This document shows positions 1-5,749 of a stretch of 5,749 nucleotides of DNA, in pieces. Origin of the DNA: Ramlibacter sp. (lineage in GTDB: Bacteria > Pseudomonadota > Gammaproteobacteria > Burkholderiales > Burkholderiaceae). The stretch spans positions 1 through 5,749 of the forward strand of contig JACMQP010000403.1 in assembly GCA_014376915.1 (NCBI GenBank), given 5' to 3'. The notes beneath the pieces were generated by a model that saw only the letters and a program-made list of their open reading frames with translations, searched no databases and was not told where the DNA came from. How positions within the stretch are numbered: the stretch's first letter is position 1; each line of letters opens with the position of its first letter. A program made the position numbers and the translations under genes.

Positions 1-358
1 CACTCGCGTGCGGCGCGACGACCTGGTCACCTTCCACGTGGACGGCACCCACGGCTCGGCCGTCGCCGGGCTGCAGGACTGCCGCGCCCAATCGCGGGTC
101 ACGACACCGCGGCCGGTGTGGAACCCGGACATCAAACAAACCATGAACTTCTTCGACCAGTGGCAGGAAGTGCCGGACTCGCAGGTCTACGACAACGGCT
201 TCAAGATCCAGTGGGAGCACTTCATCCGCCACGTGGTTGAAAACGAGCCGTATCGCTGGACTCTTGCGGAAGGCGCCAAGGGCGTGCAGCTGGTGGAAGC
301 CGCGCTGCAAAGCTGGAAGGAAAGGCGCTGGGTCGACGTGCCCGCGCTGAAGGTCTGA
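1..358 (+). CDS. Gfo/Idh/MocA-family sugar oxidoreductase, C-terminal part (5' end outside window)
   Basis: The reading frame is already open at base 2 and stops at TGA 356-358, leaving 118 residues with no start inside the window; the GTG at base 8 is an internal valine codon. The visible part resembles the C-terminal substrate-binding/dimerisation domain of Gfo/Idh/MocA NAD(P)-dependent oxidoreductases. A beta-strand segment ([15 protein letters not shown], residues 6-20 of the fragment) is followed by a helix with the pattern [11 protein letters not shown] (68-78), then [15 protein letters not shown] (88-102) and the closing [11 protein letters not shown], all typical of the end of this family. 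The Rossmann domain and the catalytic Lys/His region lie upstream, so the cofactor and substrate cannot be judged. Members oxidise or reduce a sugar or polyol hydroxyl in the cytoplasm. The next gene starts one base after the stop, so this looks like an upstream gene of a sugar-catabolic operon. The family call is fairly secure; the specific substrate is unknown. Confidence 0.85.
   Translation, partial: TRVRRDDLVTFHVDGTHGSAVAGLQDCRAQSRVTTPRPVWNPDIKQTMNFFDQWQEVPDSQVYDNGFKIQWEHFIRHVVENEPYRWTLAEGAKGVQLVEAALQSWKERRWVDVPALKV
349..353 (+). promoter_or_regulatory. Ribosome binding site of the DUF993 gene
   Basis: GAAGG lies six bases before the ATG at 360 and inside the last codons of the upstream oxidoreductase gene. 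It supports the ATG at 360 as the start and fits translational coupling, since ribosomes finishing the upstream gene would cover this site. Confidence 0.5.
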
Positions 359-359
359 C

Positions 360-1547
360 ATGGCGCTGACGCTGCAACTTCCTGGTTCCGCCGGCGGCGC
401 GCTGGCGACCTACGCCTTGCGGGGCACGGAACCGGTGCGCCCGCCCAAGGGCGTGAAGTTCAACCGCATCGCGTATTCGGCAACCCACGTAGTGGCCGAC
501 GCGCGCGCCGCGATCGATCCCTGGCTCCAGTGCGCGGTCGACTGGGATGCCACCATCGCCTATCGCCAGCACCTGTGGTCGCTCGGCCTGGGCGTGGCCG
601 AGGCGATGGACACGGCGCAGCGCGGCATGGGCATGGACTGGCCGACCTCGCTGGAGCTGATCCGCCGGTCGCTCGATGCGGCGCAAGACGTGCCGGGCGC
701 GCTCGTGGCATCGGGCTGCGGCACCGACCACCTGGTGCCGGAGAAAGTGAAGTCCGTCGACGAAGTCATCGCCGGCTACGAAGAGCAGATGGCCGCCATC
801 GAGAAACTCGGCGGCAAGCTGATCGTGATGGCCAGCCGCGCGCTGGCCCGGGTCGCGAAAAGTCCCGCTGACTACGAACGCGTCTACGACCGCATCCTGT
901 CGCAGGCGAAACAGCCGGTGGTGCTGCACTGGCTGGGCGACATGTTCGATCCGACGCTGGCGGGCTACTGGGGAACCAAGGACCTCGACGCCGCGATGGA
1001 CACCGCGCTAGGCATCATCTCCGCGCACCCGGACAAGGTTGATGGCATCAAGATCTCGCTGCTGGACAAGGACAGGGAAATCGCCATGCGCAGGCGGCTG
1101 CCTGCCGGGGTTCGCATGTACACGGGCGATGACTTCAACTACGCGGAGCTGATCGCTGGCGACGGTTGGGGCAAGGAAGCCACGCACGGCAAGAGCGATG
1201 CGCTGCTCGGGATCTTCGACGCGATCGCACCGGCCGCGAGCGCCGCGCTCGCCGAGCTGGCGCAGGGCAACGTCGAGAAATTCAACGCCATCCTCGGTCC
1301 GACGGTGCCGCTGTCGCGTCACATCTTTGCCGCGCCGACCCGCTTCTACAAGACGGGCGTGGTGTTCATGGCATGGCTCAATGGCCATCAGGACCACTTC
1401 ACGATGGTCGGCGGCCAGCACAGCACGCGTTCGCTGCCGCACCTCGCCGAACTGTTCCGGCTGGCCGACGCCGCCAACCTGCTGGAGCAGCCGGAACTGG
1501 CCGCGCGCCGCATGAAGACACTGCTGGCCCTGCACGGGATCGAGTGA
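360..1547 (+). CDS. DUF993 family protein (dihydrodipicolinate synthase/aldolase-like TIM barrel)
   Basis: This is a 395-residue protein that I recognise as a full-length DUF993 member; such proteins are often annotated as 'dihydrodipicolinate synthase family'. The fold is expected to be a class I aldolase-type TIM barrel acting in the cytoplasm. Family-like segments include GVKFNRIAYSATHVV (31-45), the LWSLGLGVAEAMDTAQRGMGMDW region (72-94), ASGCGTDHL (117-125), VVLHWLGDMFDP (187-198) and a late segment TRFYKTGVVFMAWLNGHQDHF (327-347). Lys231 in DGIKIS sits where the Schiff-base lysine of dihydrodipicolinate synthase and N-acetylneuraminate lyase lies (their G-I-K motif). The YNxP tyrosine of those enzymes appears to be replaced by the VLHWLGD segment, so the chemistry may differ. 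It follows the oxidoreductase by one base and overlaps the next gene by one base, suggesting an aldol-type step on a sugar made by the dehydrogenase. This role is inference; the exact reaction is unknown to me. Confidence 0.88.
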   Translation: MALTLQLPGSAGGALATYALRGTEPVRPPKGVKFNRIAYSATHVVADARAAIDPWLQCAVDWDATIAYRQHLWSLGLGVAEAMDTAQRGMGMDWPTSLELIRRSLDAAQDVPGALVASGCGTDHLVPEKVKSVDEVIAGYEEQMAAIEKLGGKLIVMASRALARVAKSPADYERVYDRILSQAKQPVVLHWLGDMFDPTLAGYWGTKDLDAAMDTALGIISAHPDKVDGIKISLLDKDREIAMRRRLPAGVRMYTGDDFNYAELIAGDGWGKEATHGKSDALLGIFDAIAPAASAALAELAQGNVEKFNAILGPTVPLSRHIFAAPTRFYKTGVVFMAWLNGHQDHFTMVGGQHSTRSLPHLAELFRLADAANLLEQPELAARRMKTLLALHGIE

Positions 1548-2428
1548 TGCGCGACTTCGCCCGCGACCACCACTGGCTGTCCATCAACACCGCCACCGTC
1601 CGCAAGTCGAACGGCGTCGACCTGCCGCTGTCCGCGATCCTCGAAGCTTGCGCCCGCCGCGGCATTCGCGCGATCTCGCCGTGGCGCGACCAGGTCGCAG
1701 CCGCCGGCGGCCTGGCCACTGTCTCGAAACTGGTGAAAGACCACGGCCTCGCTCTCTCGGGGTATTGCCGCGGCGGCATGTTTCCCGCCGTCGCCGGTGC
1801 CGGGCTGAGGGAGGCGCGCGACGACAACCGTCGCGCGGTGGATGAAGCGCGCGAACTGAACGCGGCCTGCCTGGTGCTGGTGGCTGGCGGATTGCCCGGC
1901 GCGCTCGCCGGCAAGGCGGCGCACAAGGACATCGCGCTGGCTCGCGGCCAGGTCACCGACGGCATCGCCGAACTGCTGGAGTACGCGCGCTCCGTCGACA
2001 TGCCGCTGGCGATCGAGCCGCTGCATCCGATGTATGCAGCCGACCGCGCCTGCATCAACACCATGGAGCAGGCGCTGGACGTCTGCGACCTGCTCGACCC
2101 AGAGCGATCCGGGGCGCTCGGCGTCGCCGTCGACGTCTATCACGTGTGGTGGGACCCGAAGCTCAAGGCGCAGATTGCGCGCGCGGGCGGGGAGCGCCTG
2201 CTGGCCCTCCACGTCTGCGACTGGCTCACTCCCACCGCTGACATGCTCAACGACCGCGGCATGATGGGCGACGGCGTGATTGACATCCGGAAGATCCGCG
2301 GCTGGGTCGAGGCGCAGGGCTTCGCCGGCTTCAGCGAAGTCGAGATCTTTTCGAGCGCCAACTGGTGGCGGCGCGACCACAACGAGACGCTCGACACGTG
2401 CATCGTCCGGCACAAAAACGCCGTGTAG
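1547..2428 (+). CDS. Sugar phosphate isomerase/epimerase-like TIM-barrel protein (xylose isomerase-like fold)
   Basis: This 293-residue protein belongs to the xylose isomerase-like/AP endonuclease 2 TIM-barrel superfamily, whose members isomerise or epimerise sugars and keto-sugars using a divalent metal. Candidate metal ligands come in the expected order: Glu157 in AIEPLHPM, Asp196 with nearby His199 in AVDVYHVWWDP, His222 in ALHVCDW, and Glu264 or Glu266 in SEVEIFS. A GDGVIDI segment (241-247) matches the G-D/E-G-x-I-D loop common in this family, and the NWWRRD tail motif (272-277) is also typical. The start is taken at the ATG that overlaps the preceding TGA (TGATG). The frame stays open further upstream, but that would run through the DUF993 gene, and MRDFARDHHWLSINTATV is a plausible N-terminus leading into the first barrel strand. 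A weak GGGA (1536-1539) precedes it, so coupling to the upstream gene is likely. Substrate unknown. Confidence 0.87.
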   Translation: MRDFARDHHWLSINTATVRKSNGVDLPLSAILEACARRGIRAISPWRDQVAAAGGLATVSKLVKDHGLALSGYCRGGMFPAVAGAGLREARDDNRRAVDEARELNAACLVLVAGGLPGALAGKAAHKDIALARGQVTDGIAELLEYARSVDMPLAIEPLHPMYAADRACINTMEQALDVCDLLDPERSGALGVAVDVYHVWWDPKLKAQIARAGGERLLALHVCDWLTPTADMLNDRGMMGDGVIDIRKIRGWVEAQGFAGFSEVEIFSSANWWRRDHNETLDTCIVRHKNAV

Positions 2429-2449
2429 TTCTCACGCCGGAATGACAAG

Positions 2450-3016
2450 TCAGCCGACGTTGGAATGCACCTGCAGTCCGGGGCGCACCGGGCTGACCGG
2501 GCTGACCGGGCTGACGGGGCTGACCGGCAGGCGGGCCTGGGCCGTGCCGAACTCGATCTCGCCGGAGAGCTGCCCGCCTTCCTCGATCACCACCTTGCCG
2601 TAGCGGATCTTCCCGGTCACCTTGCCGGTCGCATAGATCACCAGCTTCTGGCGCACCGTCAGCGTGCCGTCGAACTCGCCGCGGATCTCCGCGATGTCGA
2701 TCTCGGCCGAGCCCTTGAACGAACCGCGCTCCGAGATCTGTATCACGCGCGAATCCATCGTCGCCTCGACCGAGCCCTCGACCACCAGCGTGTCGCAATC
2801 GGTGATCTCGACGCCCTTGAGCTTGATGTTCGGGCCCACCGTGAGCTTGCTTTCCGCTTCCCTGGGCGCGACGGCCACGGGCTGCGGCGCCAGCGCCGCT
2901 GCGGCTGCAGCAGTCGCCGCGGGCAGCGTCGCGCCCTGGGCCGCGGCGGCATTGGGGCTGATCGGGCGGTGCGCGGTGAAAGGATCTTCCTTCTTGTTGA
3001 AGAACGGTGTTGCCAT
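2450..3016 (-). CDS. Bactofilin (polymer-forming cytoskeletal protein)
   Basis: This 188-residue protein has bactofilin organisation. A disordered Ala/Pro-rich N-terminal region (about 1-55) is followed by the beta-helical bactofilin core (about 58-158) and a short C-terminal tail. The core shows the repeating short-strand pattern with glycine turns: LTVGPNIKLKGVEI, LVVEGSVEATM, IQISERGSFKGSAEID, IRGEFDGTLTV and VTGKIRYGKVVIEEGGQLSGEI. Bactofilins self-assemble without nucleotide into filaments at the inner face of the membrane and localise cell-wall or morphogenesis factors. The N-terminus MATPFFNKK, hydrophobic residues followed by lysines, could act as a short membrane-targeting peptide, which is inference. 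The start at 3016 is preferred over an in-frame ATG at 3070 because AAGAGGA lies six bases upstream and the MATPFF start fits bactofilins better. The tail (164-177) is a run of Pro-Val-Ser units from a DNA tandem repeat. It lies downstream of gspAB on the same strand but has its own 171-bp leader. Confidence 0.92.
   Translation of the reverse strand: MATPFFNKKEDPFTAHRPISPNAAAAQGATLPAATAAAAAALAPQPVAVAPREAESKLTVGPNIKLKGVEITDCDTLVVEGSVEATMDSRVIQISERGSFKGSAEIDIAEIRGEFDGTLTVRQKLVIYATGKVTGKIRYGKVVIEEGGQLSGEIEFGTAQARLPVSPVSPVSPVSPVRPGLQVHSNVG
2488..2527 (-). repeat. 9-bp in-frame tandem repeat in the bactofilin 3' end
   Basis: On the plus strand the unit CCGGGCTGA occurs four times back to back (2488-2496, 2497-2505, 2506-2514, 2515-2523). 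The fourth copy has one substitution at 2516, and a partial fifth (CCGG) follows. Because the unit is nine bases, each copy adds three residues (Ser-Pro-Val on the minus strand) without breaking the frame, giving the repetitive tail of the bactofilin. Such perfect short repeats can gain or lose units by replication slippage. Confidence 0.9.
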
Positions 3017-3022
3017 GGCGAG

Positions 3023-3029
3023 TCCTCTT
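3023..3029 (-). promoter_or_regulatory. Ribosome binding site of the bactofilin gene
   Basis: On the minus strand AAGAGGA lies six bases before the ATG at 3016-3014. It is the clearest Shine-Dalgarno sequence in the window and decides the start in favour of MATPFF over the in-frame ATG 54 bases further upstream. Confidence 0.7.
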
Positions 3030-3068
3030 GGGTGGGTTGAAGAGCTGCCGATGCTACGGAGCAGACCC

Positions 3069-3098
3069 ATTACATGTTCACGCCATCACGCAAGTTAA
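3069..3098 (-). promoter_or_regulatory. Possible sigma-70-type promoter for the bactofilin gene
   Basis: Reading the minus strand, TTAACT (3098-3093) and TGTAAT (3074-3069) are separated by 18 bases, resembling a weak -35 and a good -10 box. They lie about 50 bases before the bactofilin start, in the most AT-rich stretch of the 171-bp gap after gspB. If real, bactofilin can be transcribed separately from gspAB. The match is modest and other spacings are possible; the rest of this gap shows nothing recognisable apart from a GC-only palindrome at 3154-3163. Confidence 0.3.
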
Positions 3099-3187
3099 GT
3101 AACCAATCGCGTTGCTGCGTACCCACGCGACAGGGCGCGTTTCGCGACTGAATCCGGCGCCGGCGTCAGCGGATGTCCGGCCACCGC

Positions 3188-3850
3188 TCAATACGGCTGC
3201 GCGATGCGAAGCCCACGGAATTTCAGCACCGCCACCTTGGCGCGGATCTGCTCCAGCACCACGCCGGGCGCGACCTCGCTACCCTCGTTGAACACCTGGC
3301 CGTTGACGATCAGCATGCGCTGCGCCACGTTTTCCGAATACACGCCGCCGCTGACACTGAGTTTCGGCAACGTTTGCTGCACGTCCACCGGCAGATCGGC
3401 CAGGGTGTAAGTGCGGTCCGCGACGGGCACCAGCGGCCCCGCCGCAGGTGTCGCGGTTGCTGTCGCTGCCAACGGTGCTGAAGCAGCGACGCGCGGCTTC
3501 AGCGTGGCGACCATGACTGCAGCAGGCGGCGCGACCACCACTGCAGGTGGTGCAGGCAGGACCTCGGTTGCCGGCGCCGGCGGCACCGACGCGGGCGCGG
3601 GCGCCGGCTCCACCCGCGCCACGGACGCGACTGGCGCCGGCGGTGGAGCGGCGCTGTCTGGCGCGAGCCAGAACCAGGCCGCGGCGATCACAATCAGTCC
3701 GGCCAGCGCGCCCCACGCCCACTTTCCAATCCGCCTCGCATCGCTTGCGCCAGCGGACACGGACGCGACCGGCTGCGCGTGGATGCCGCGCGCCGGGTCA
3801 CGCGCGCGCTGGGCGTCGGCTTTTCGCAGGGCTTCGAGGATGTACGACAT
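3188..3850 (-). CDS. gspB: GspB-like type II secretion accessory protein
   Basis: This 220-residue protein starts with MSYILEALRKAD, the characteristic opening of GspB/ExeB proteins. A short cytoplasmic N-terminus (1-43) precedes one transmembrane helix (about 44-63, WAWGALAGLIVIAAAWFWLA). A long Pro/Ala/Val-rich linker (about 66-143) suited to spanning the periplasm follows, and then a folded C-terminal domain (about 147-220). That domain includes LADLPVDVQQTLPKLSVSGGVYS and MLIVNGQVFNEG and ends LKFRGLRIAQPY, as in the GspB C-terminal family. In Aeromonas, ExeB pairs with ExeA and helps place the outer-membrane secretin ExeD; the same role is inferred here. The start is nine bases after the gspA stop and I see no good Shine-Dalgarno before it, so translation probably depends on coupling to gspA. 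The length is close to that of ExeB. No secretin or pseudopilin genes are in the window. Confidence 0.9.
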   Translation of the reverse strand: MSYILEALRKADAQRARDPARGIHAQPVASVSAGASDARRIGKWAWGALAGLIVIAAAWFWLAPDSAAPPPAPVASVARVEPAPAPASVPPAPATEVLPAPPAVVVAPPAAVMVATLKPRVAASAPLAATATATPAAGPLVPVADRTYTLADLPVDVQQTLPKLSVSGGVYSENVAQRMLIVNGQVFNEGSEVAPGVVLEQIRAKVAVLKFRGLRIAQPY

Positions 3851-3859
3851 GGTTCGATG

Positions 3860-5434
3860 TCAGGGAGCGGTCTGCAAGCGCGGCTCGTCGACGCCGGCGG
3901 CGCGATTGAGCTGCATGAATGTCATTGGCCCGGGCCGGCCGTCGGCGGGCAGGCCCTGCGCCAGCTGGAATGCCTGCACGCGCGAGCGCAGCGCGGCGTC
4001 CAGGCTCGGGCGTCCGGCTGGCGCCGGTTCACCGCGCACCGTGGCCAGCGTCGTCGCCAACCACTCCAACCCGGCCCCCCGCCAGCCGTCGGCGATGCGG
4101 CCCGTGTAGCCGGGCGGCGAGCGCCATAGCGTGGCGAACTCGCCGCGCCAGCGCGCCGCCAGCGCCGGCAGCGTCACGGTCTGCTCGCTGTCGCCGGCGC
4201 GCAGGGTGGCGCTGTCGGCGGTTAGCGCGGTGAGCAGGGCATAGGACGGCTCGCCGCTCTGGGCATCCAGCGTGACGATGCCGGGACGCGCGAGCTGGCG
4301 GATCAGCGCCAGGCTCATCGGCCCGCTGAAGCACTGCACCTGCTCACGCTGCAGCGCCCGGCAAACGTCGCCCGCGCCGGGCGCCAGCTTCCAGGCCTGG
4401 GCCAGCTGGCGCCATGCCTGATCCTGGTCAGGCAGCAACGCGGGTGGCGCGGCGGCAACCGGCGCGACAGGCGTGACAGGCAGCGCCTGCGGGAGTCCGG
4501 CAGTCGGCCGCGGCGCCACCCGGTGACCGGCCACGGCCCACCAGCCAGCACCCACCGCAAACCCGATGGCGAGCACGGCGGCACTGCGCCGCCAGGGCCC
4601 GCGTGCGGCCCGCGCAGGACGGTCGAACACCTCGGCCGAGGCCTTTTCGACGATCGCCGTGTCCACCCGCGAATGGCCGCCAGCGAACGCGCCCAGCAGC
4701 GCCCGATCGCACAGCAGGTTGATGCGCCGCGGCACCCCGCCGGTGAGCTGATGGATGCGCCGCAGCGCGCGGCGCTCGAACGGCAGCGGCTGGGTCAGTC
4801 CCGCCGCTTCCAGCCGGTGCTGGACATAGTGCGCGGTCTCGGCCTCGGCCAGTGCGTCCAGGTGGTAGCGCGCGATCACCCGCTGCGCCAGTTGCTCGAG
4901 CTCTGGCCGCGCCAGCATGCTGCGCAGCTCGGGTTGGCCGATCAGGACGATCTGCAACAGCTTGCGCTCGCGCGTTTCCAGGTTGGTCAGCAGCCGCAGT
5001 TGCTCGAGCACGTCGGCCGACAGGTTCTGCGCCTCGTCGATGATCAAAACGCTGCTGCGGCCGGCCGCGTGTTCACGCAGCAGGAAGCCATTGAGCGGAT
5101 CGAGGTAGTCCTTGACCGTGGGCGCGCGCTCCTGTGGCGGCAGCGCGATGTGGAACTCCTCGCACACGGACTGCAGCAGCTCGGTGACCGTCAGCTTGGG
5201 ATTGAAGATGTAGGCGACGTTGCAGTGGGCCGGCACTTGCTCCAGGAACAGCTGGCAGACGGTGGTTTTGCCAGTGCCGATCTCGCCCGTCAGCAGCACG
5301 AAGCCGCCGCCGCCGCCCACGCCGTACAGCAGGTGCGCCAGCGCCTCCCGGTGCCGCTCGCTCATGAACAGCAACCGCGGATCGGGAGCGATCGAGAACG
5401 GCTCCTGCTTCAACCCGAAATACGACGCGTACAT
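3860..5434 (-). CDS. gspA: GspA/ExeA-like AAA+ ATPase with peptidoglycan-binding domain
   Basis: This 524-residue protein opens with MYASYFGLKQEPFSIAPDP, the standard ExeA-type start. The AAA+ domain (about 20-270) has Walker A GEIGTGKTT (50-58), Walker B VLIIDEAQ (129-136, Asp133/Glu134), a sensor-1-like VLIGQPEL (163-170), an arginine-containing RVIARY (185-190) and sensor-2-like GGVPRRINLLCDRAL (232-246). A transmembrane helix (about 284-302) and a Pro/Ala linker lead to the periplasm. Residues about 355-445 resemble the C39-peptidase-like domain of ExeA proteins (GDVCRALQREQVQCF, RPGIVTLD, WRGEFATLWRSPPGY) but without a plausible catalytic His. Residues about 474-512 form a peptidoglycan_binding_1 domain (LRSRVQAFQLAQGLPADGRPG). 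ATP-driven remodelling with GspB would help the secretin cross the cell wall, as shown for Aeromonas ExeAB. There is no clear Shine-Dalgarno before the ATG at 5434, but the N-terminus is well conserved. MshM-type relatives are shorter and lack the C-terminal domains. Confidence 0.93.
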   Translation of the reverse strand: MYASYFGLKQEPFSIAPDPRLLFMSERHREALAHLLYGVGGGGGFVLLTGEIGTGKTTVCQLFLEQVPAHCNVAYIFNPKLTVTELLQSVCEEFHIALPPQERAPTVKDYLDPLNGFLLREHAAGRSSVLIIDEAQNLSADVLEQLRLLTNLETRERKLLQIVLIGQPELRSMLARPELEQLAQRVIARYHLDALAEAETAHYVQHRLEAAGLTQPLPFERRALRRIHQLTGGVPRRINLLCDRALLGAFAGGHSRVDTAIVEKASAEVFDRPARAARGPWRRSAAVLAIGFAVGAGWWAVAGHRVAPRPTAGLPQALPVTPVAPVAAAPPALLPDQDQAWRQLAQAWKLAPGAGDVCRALQREQVQCFSGPMSLALIRQLARPGIVTLDAQSGEPSYALLTALTADSATLRAGDSEQTVTLPALAARWRGEFATLWRSPPGYTGRIADGWRGAGLEWLATTLATVRGEPAPAGRPSLDAALRSRVQAFQLAQGLPADGRPGPMTFMQLNRAAGVDEPRLQTAP

Positions 5435-5521
5435 GGGGCAAGGATACAGAAAGCGAAAGCTGGCCCGGTCCGCGTCCCCAGCGTCGTTCGGCGCGCTCGC
5501 AGACGAGGGTCCGCCCCGTGT
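5435..5521. other. Intergenic gap between the MFS gene and gspA
   Basis: These 87 bases separate the stop of the minus-strand transporter gene from the start of gspA. No convincing -35/-10 pair or Shine-Dalgarno was found for gspA. A GC-rich imperfect hairpin at 5490-5515 (GGCG and CTCG arms pairing with CGAG and CGCC) has no following T-run. A promoter for gspA could still lie here or gspA could be read through from the transporter gene; the sequence does not decide. Confidence 0.4.
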
Positions 5522-5749
5522 TTACGCAGTGGCCAGAACGGTCCTGCGAACGCGTGTGACGTTGAAAGCGCTGACGATCAGAATCGCCTGGAAGATCACC
5601 AGGCCGAACCAGACGCCGCGGTACTGGTGACGGTCCATCAGCGCGCCGAACACCAGCGGCGACAACGCCTGGCCGATGTCCAGGCCCGAATAGACGACGC
5701 CGTAGACCCGGCCGGTTGCGTTCTCGGGGCTGGACCGCTTGACCAGCAG
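5522..5749 (-). CDS. Major facilitator superfamily transporter, C-terminal end (5' part outside window)
   Basis: On the minus strand the frame is open from the window edge to TAA at 5524-5522, giving 75 residues without a start codon in view. The segment GRVYGVVYSGLDIGQALSP followed by LVFGALMD (residues 13-39 of the fragment) matches the penultimate helix region of MFS permeases, where a glycine-rich helix ends in a P-L-x-F-G-x-L-x-D pattern. A final hydrophobic helix, VWFGLVIFQAILIVSAF (46-62), precedes a short basic cytoplasmic tail (TRVRRTVLATA). The fragment therefore covers the last two transmembrane helices and a normal C-terminus. Substrate and direction of transport cannot be inferred. 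It reads in the same direction as gspA, 87 bases upstream of it, with no sign of functional linkage. Confidence 0.8.
   Translation of the reverse strand: MLVKRSSPENATGRVYGVVYSGLDIGQALSPLVFGALMDRHQYRGVWFGLVIFQAILIVSAFNVTRVRRTVLATA

Noticed and set aside
222..929. Minus-strand open frame (235 codons) opposite the oxidoreductase and DUF993 genes
   Set aside because: It is His/Arg/Ala-rich with no domain, and it lies opposite two recognised coding genes.
1166..1546. Upstream in-frame extension of the isomerase gene, making it about 420 residues
   Set aside because: This part runs in another frame through the well-supported DUF993 gene and its translation is Arg/Ala/Gly-rich without family resemblance. 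The ATG at 1547 gives a normal-length barrel protein.
1388..2413. Long minus-strand open frame (341 codons) opposite the isomerase gene
   Set aside because: High-GC DNA often leaves long antisense frames open. The translation shows no recognisable domain, and the plus strand encodes a clear family member.
3017..3070. 18-residue N-terminal extension of the bactofilin from the ATG at 3070
   Set aside because: It would override the strong AAGAGGA site six bases before the ATG at 3016, and the added residues look like non-coding leader. The candidate -10 box would also overlap the extended coding region.
3154..3163. Perfect 10-bp palindrome CCGGCGCCGG downstream of gspB, considered as a terminator or operator
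   Set aside because: It is self-complementary without a loop, has no T-run, and GC-only palindromes of this size are expected by chance at this base composition.
3411..4109. Plus-strand open frame (232 codons) opposite gspB and the end of gspA
   Set aside because: The low-complexity Ala/Gly/Thr translation mirrors the Pro/Ala-rich linker of gspB; no start signal or domain supports it.
5490..5515. GC-rich imperfect hairpin after the MFS gene, considered as a terminator
   Set aside because: The stem is broken by a 2x4 internal loop and no T-run follows on either strand.

Overview
This is a high-GC window (by eye about two-thirds G+C), consistent with a gammaproteobacterium such as Lysobacter, Luteimonas or another Xanthomonadaceae relative. 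That placement is inferred from base composition and from a GspA/GspB pair next to a bactofilin gene; no rRNA or other phylogenetic marker is present.

Plus strand, 1-2428: a tightly packed three-gene carbohydrate cassette. It holds the C-terminal end of a Gfo/Idh/MocA-type NAD(P)-dependent sugar oxidoreductase (cut by the window edge), a DUF993 protein distantly related to dihydrodipicolinate synthase-type aldolases, and a xylose-isomerase-like TIM-barrel protein (sugar phosphate isomerase/epimerase family). The first two genes are one base apart and the last two share one base (TGATG), so they should be co-transcribed and translationally coupled. A dehydrogenase, an aldolase-fold protein and an epimerase together suggest catabolism of an unidentified sugar or polyol through an oxidised (keto) intermediate. 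No transporter, kinase or regulator of the pathway is in view.

Minus strand, 2450-5434: envelope genes. Read in the direction of transcription they are gspA (exeA-like AAA+ ATPase with a transmembrane segment, a degenerate C39-peptidase-like domain and a C-terminal peptidoglycan-binding domain), gspB (single-pass membrane protein with a Pro/Ala-rich periplasmic linker and a GspB C-terminal domain) nine bases later, and, after a 171-bp gap, a bactofilin. In Aeromonas, ExeA and ExeB help the type II secretin pass through and assemble in the peptidoglycan. Bactofilins are polymer-forming cytoskeletal proteins that often recruit cell-wall enzymes. The block is therefore cell-envelope in theme, although no other type II secretion genes are visible. 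The bactofilin gene converges on the sugar cassette with only 21 bp between stop codons.

Minus strand, 5522-5749: the C-terminal 75 residues of a major facilitator superfamily transporter, continuing beyond the right edge. The 87 bp between it and gspA hold no clear promoter or terminator.

No tRNA, rRNA, CRISPR array, insertion sequence or phage feature was recognised. The most interesting items are the poorly characterised DUF993 cassette, the degenerate protease-like domain in GspA, and the 9-bp tandem repeat that builds the bactofilin tail.
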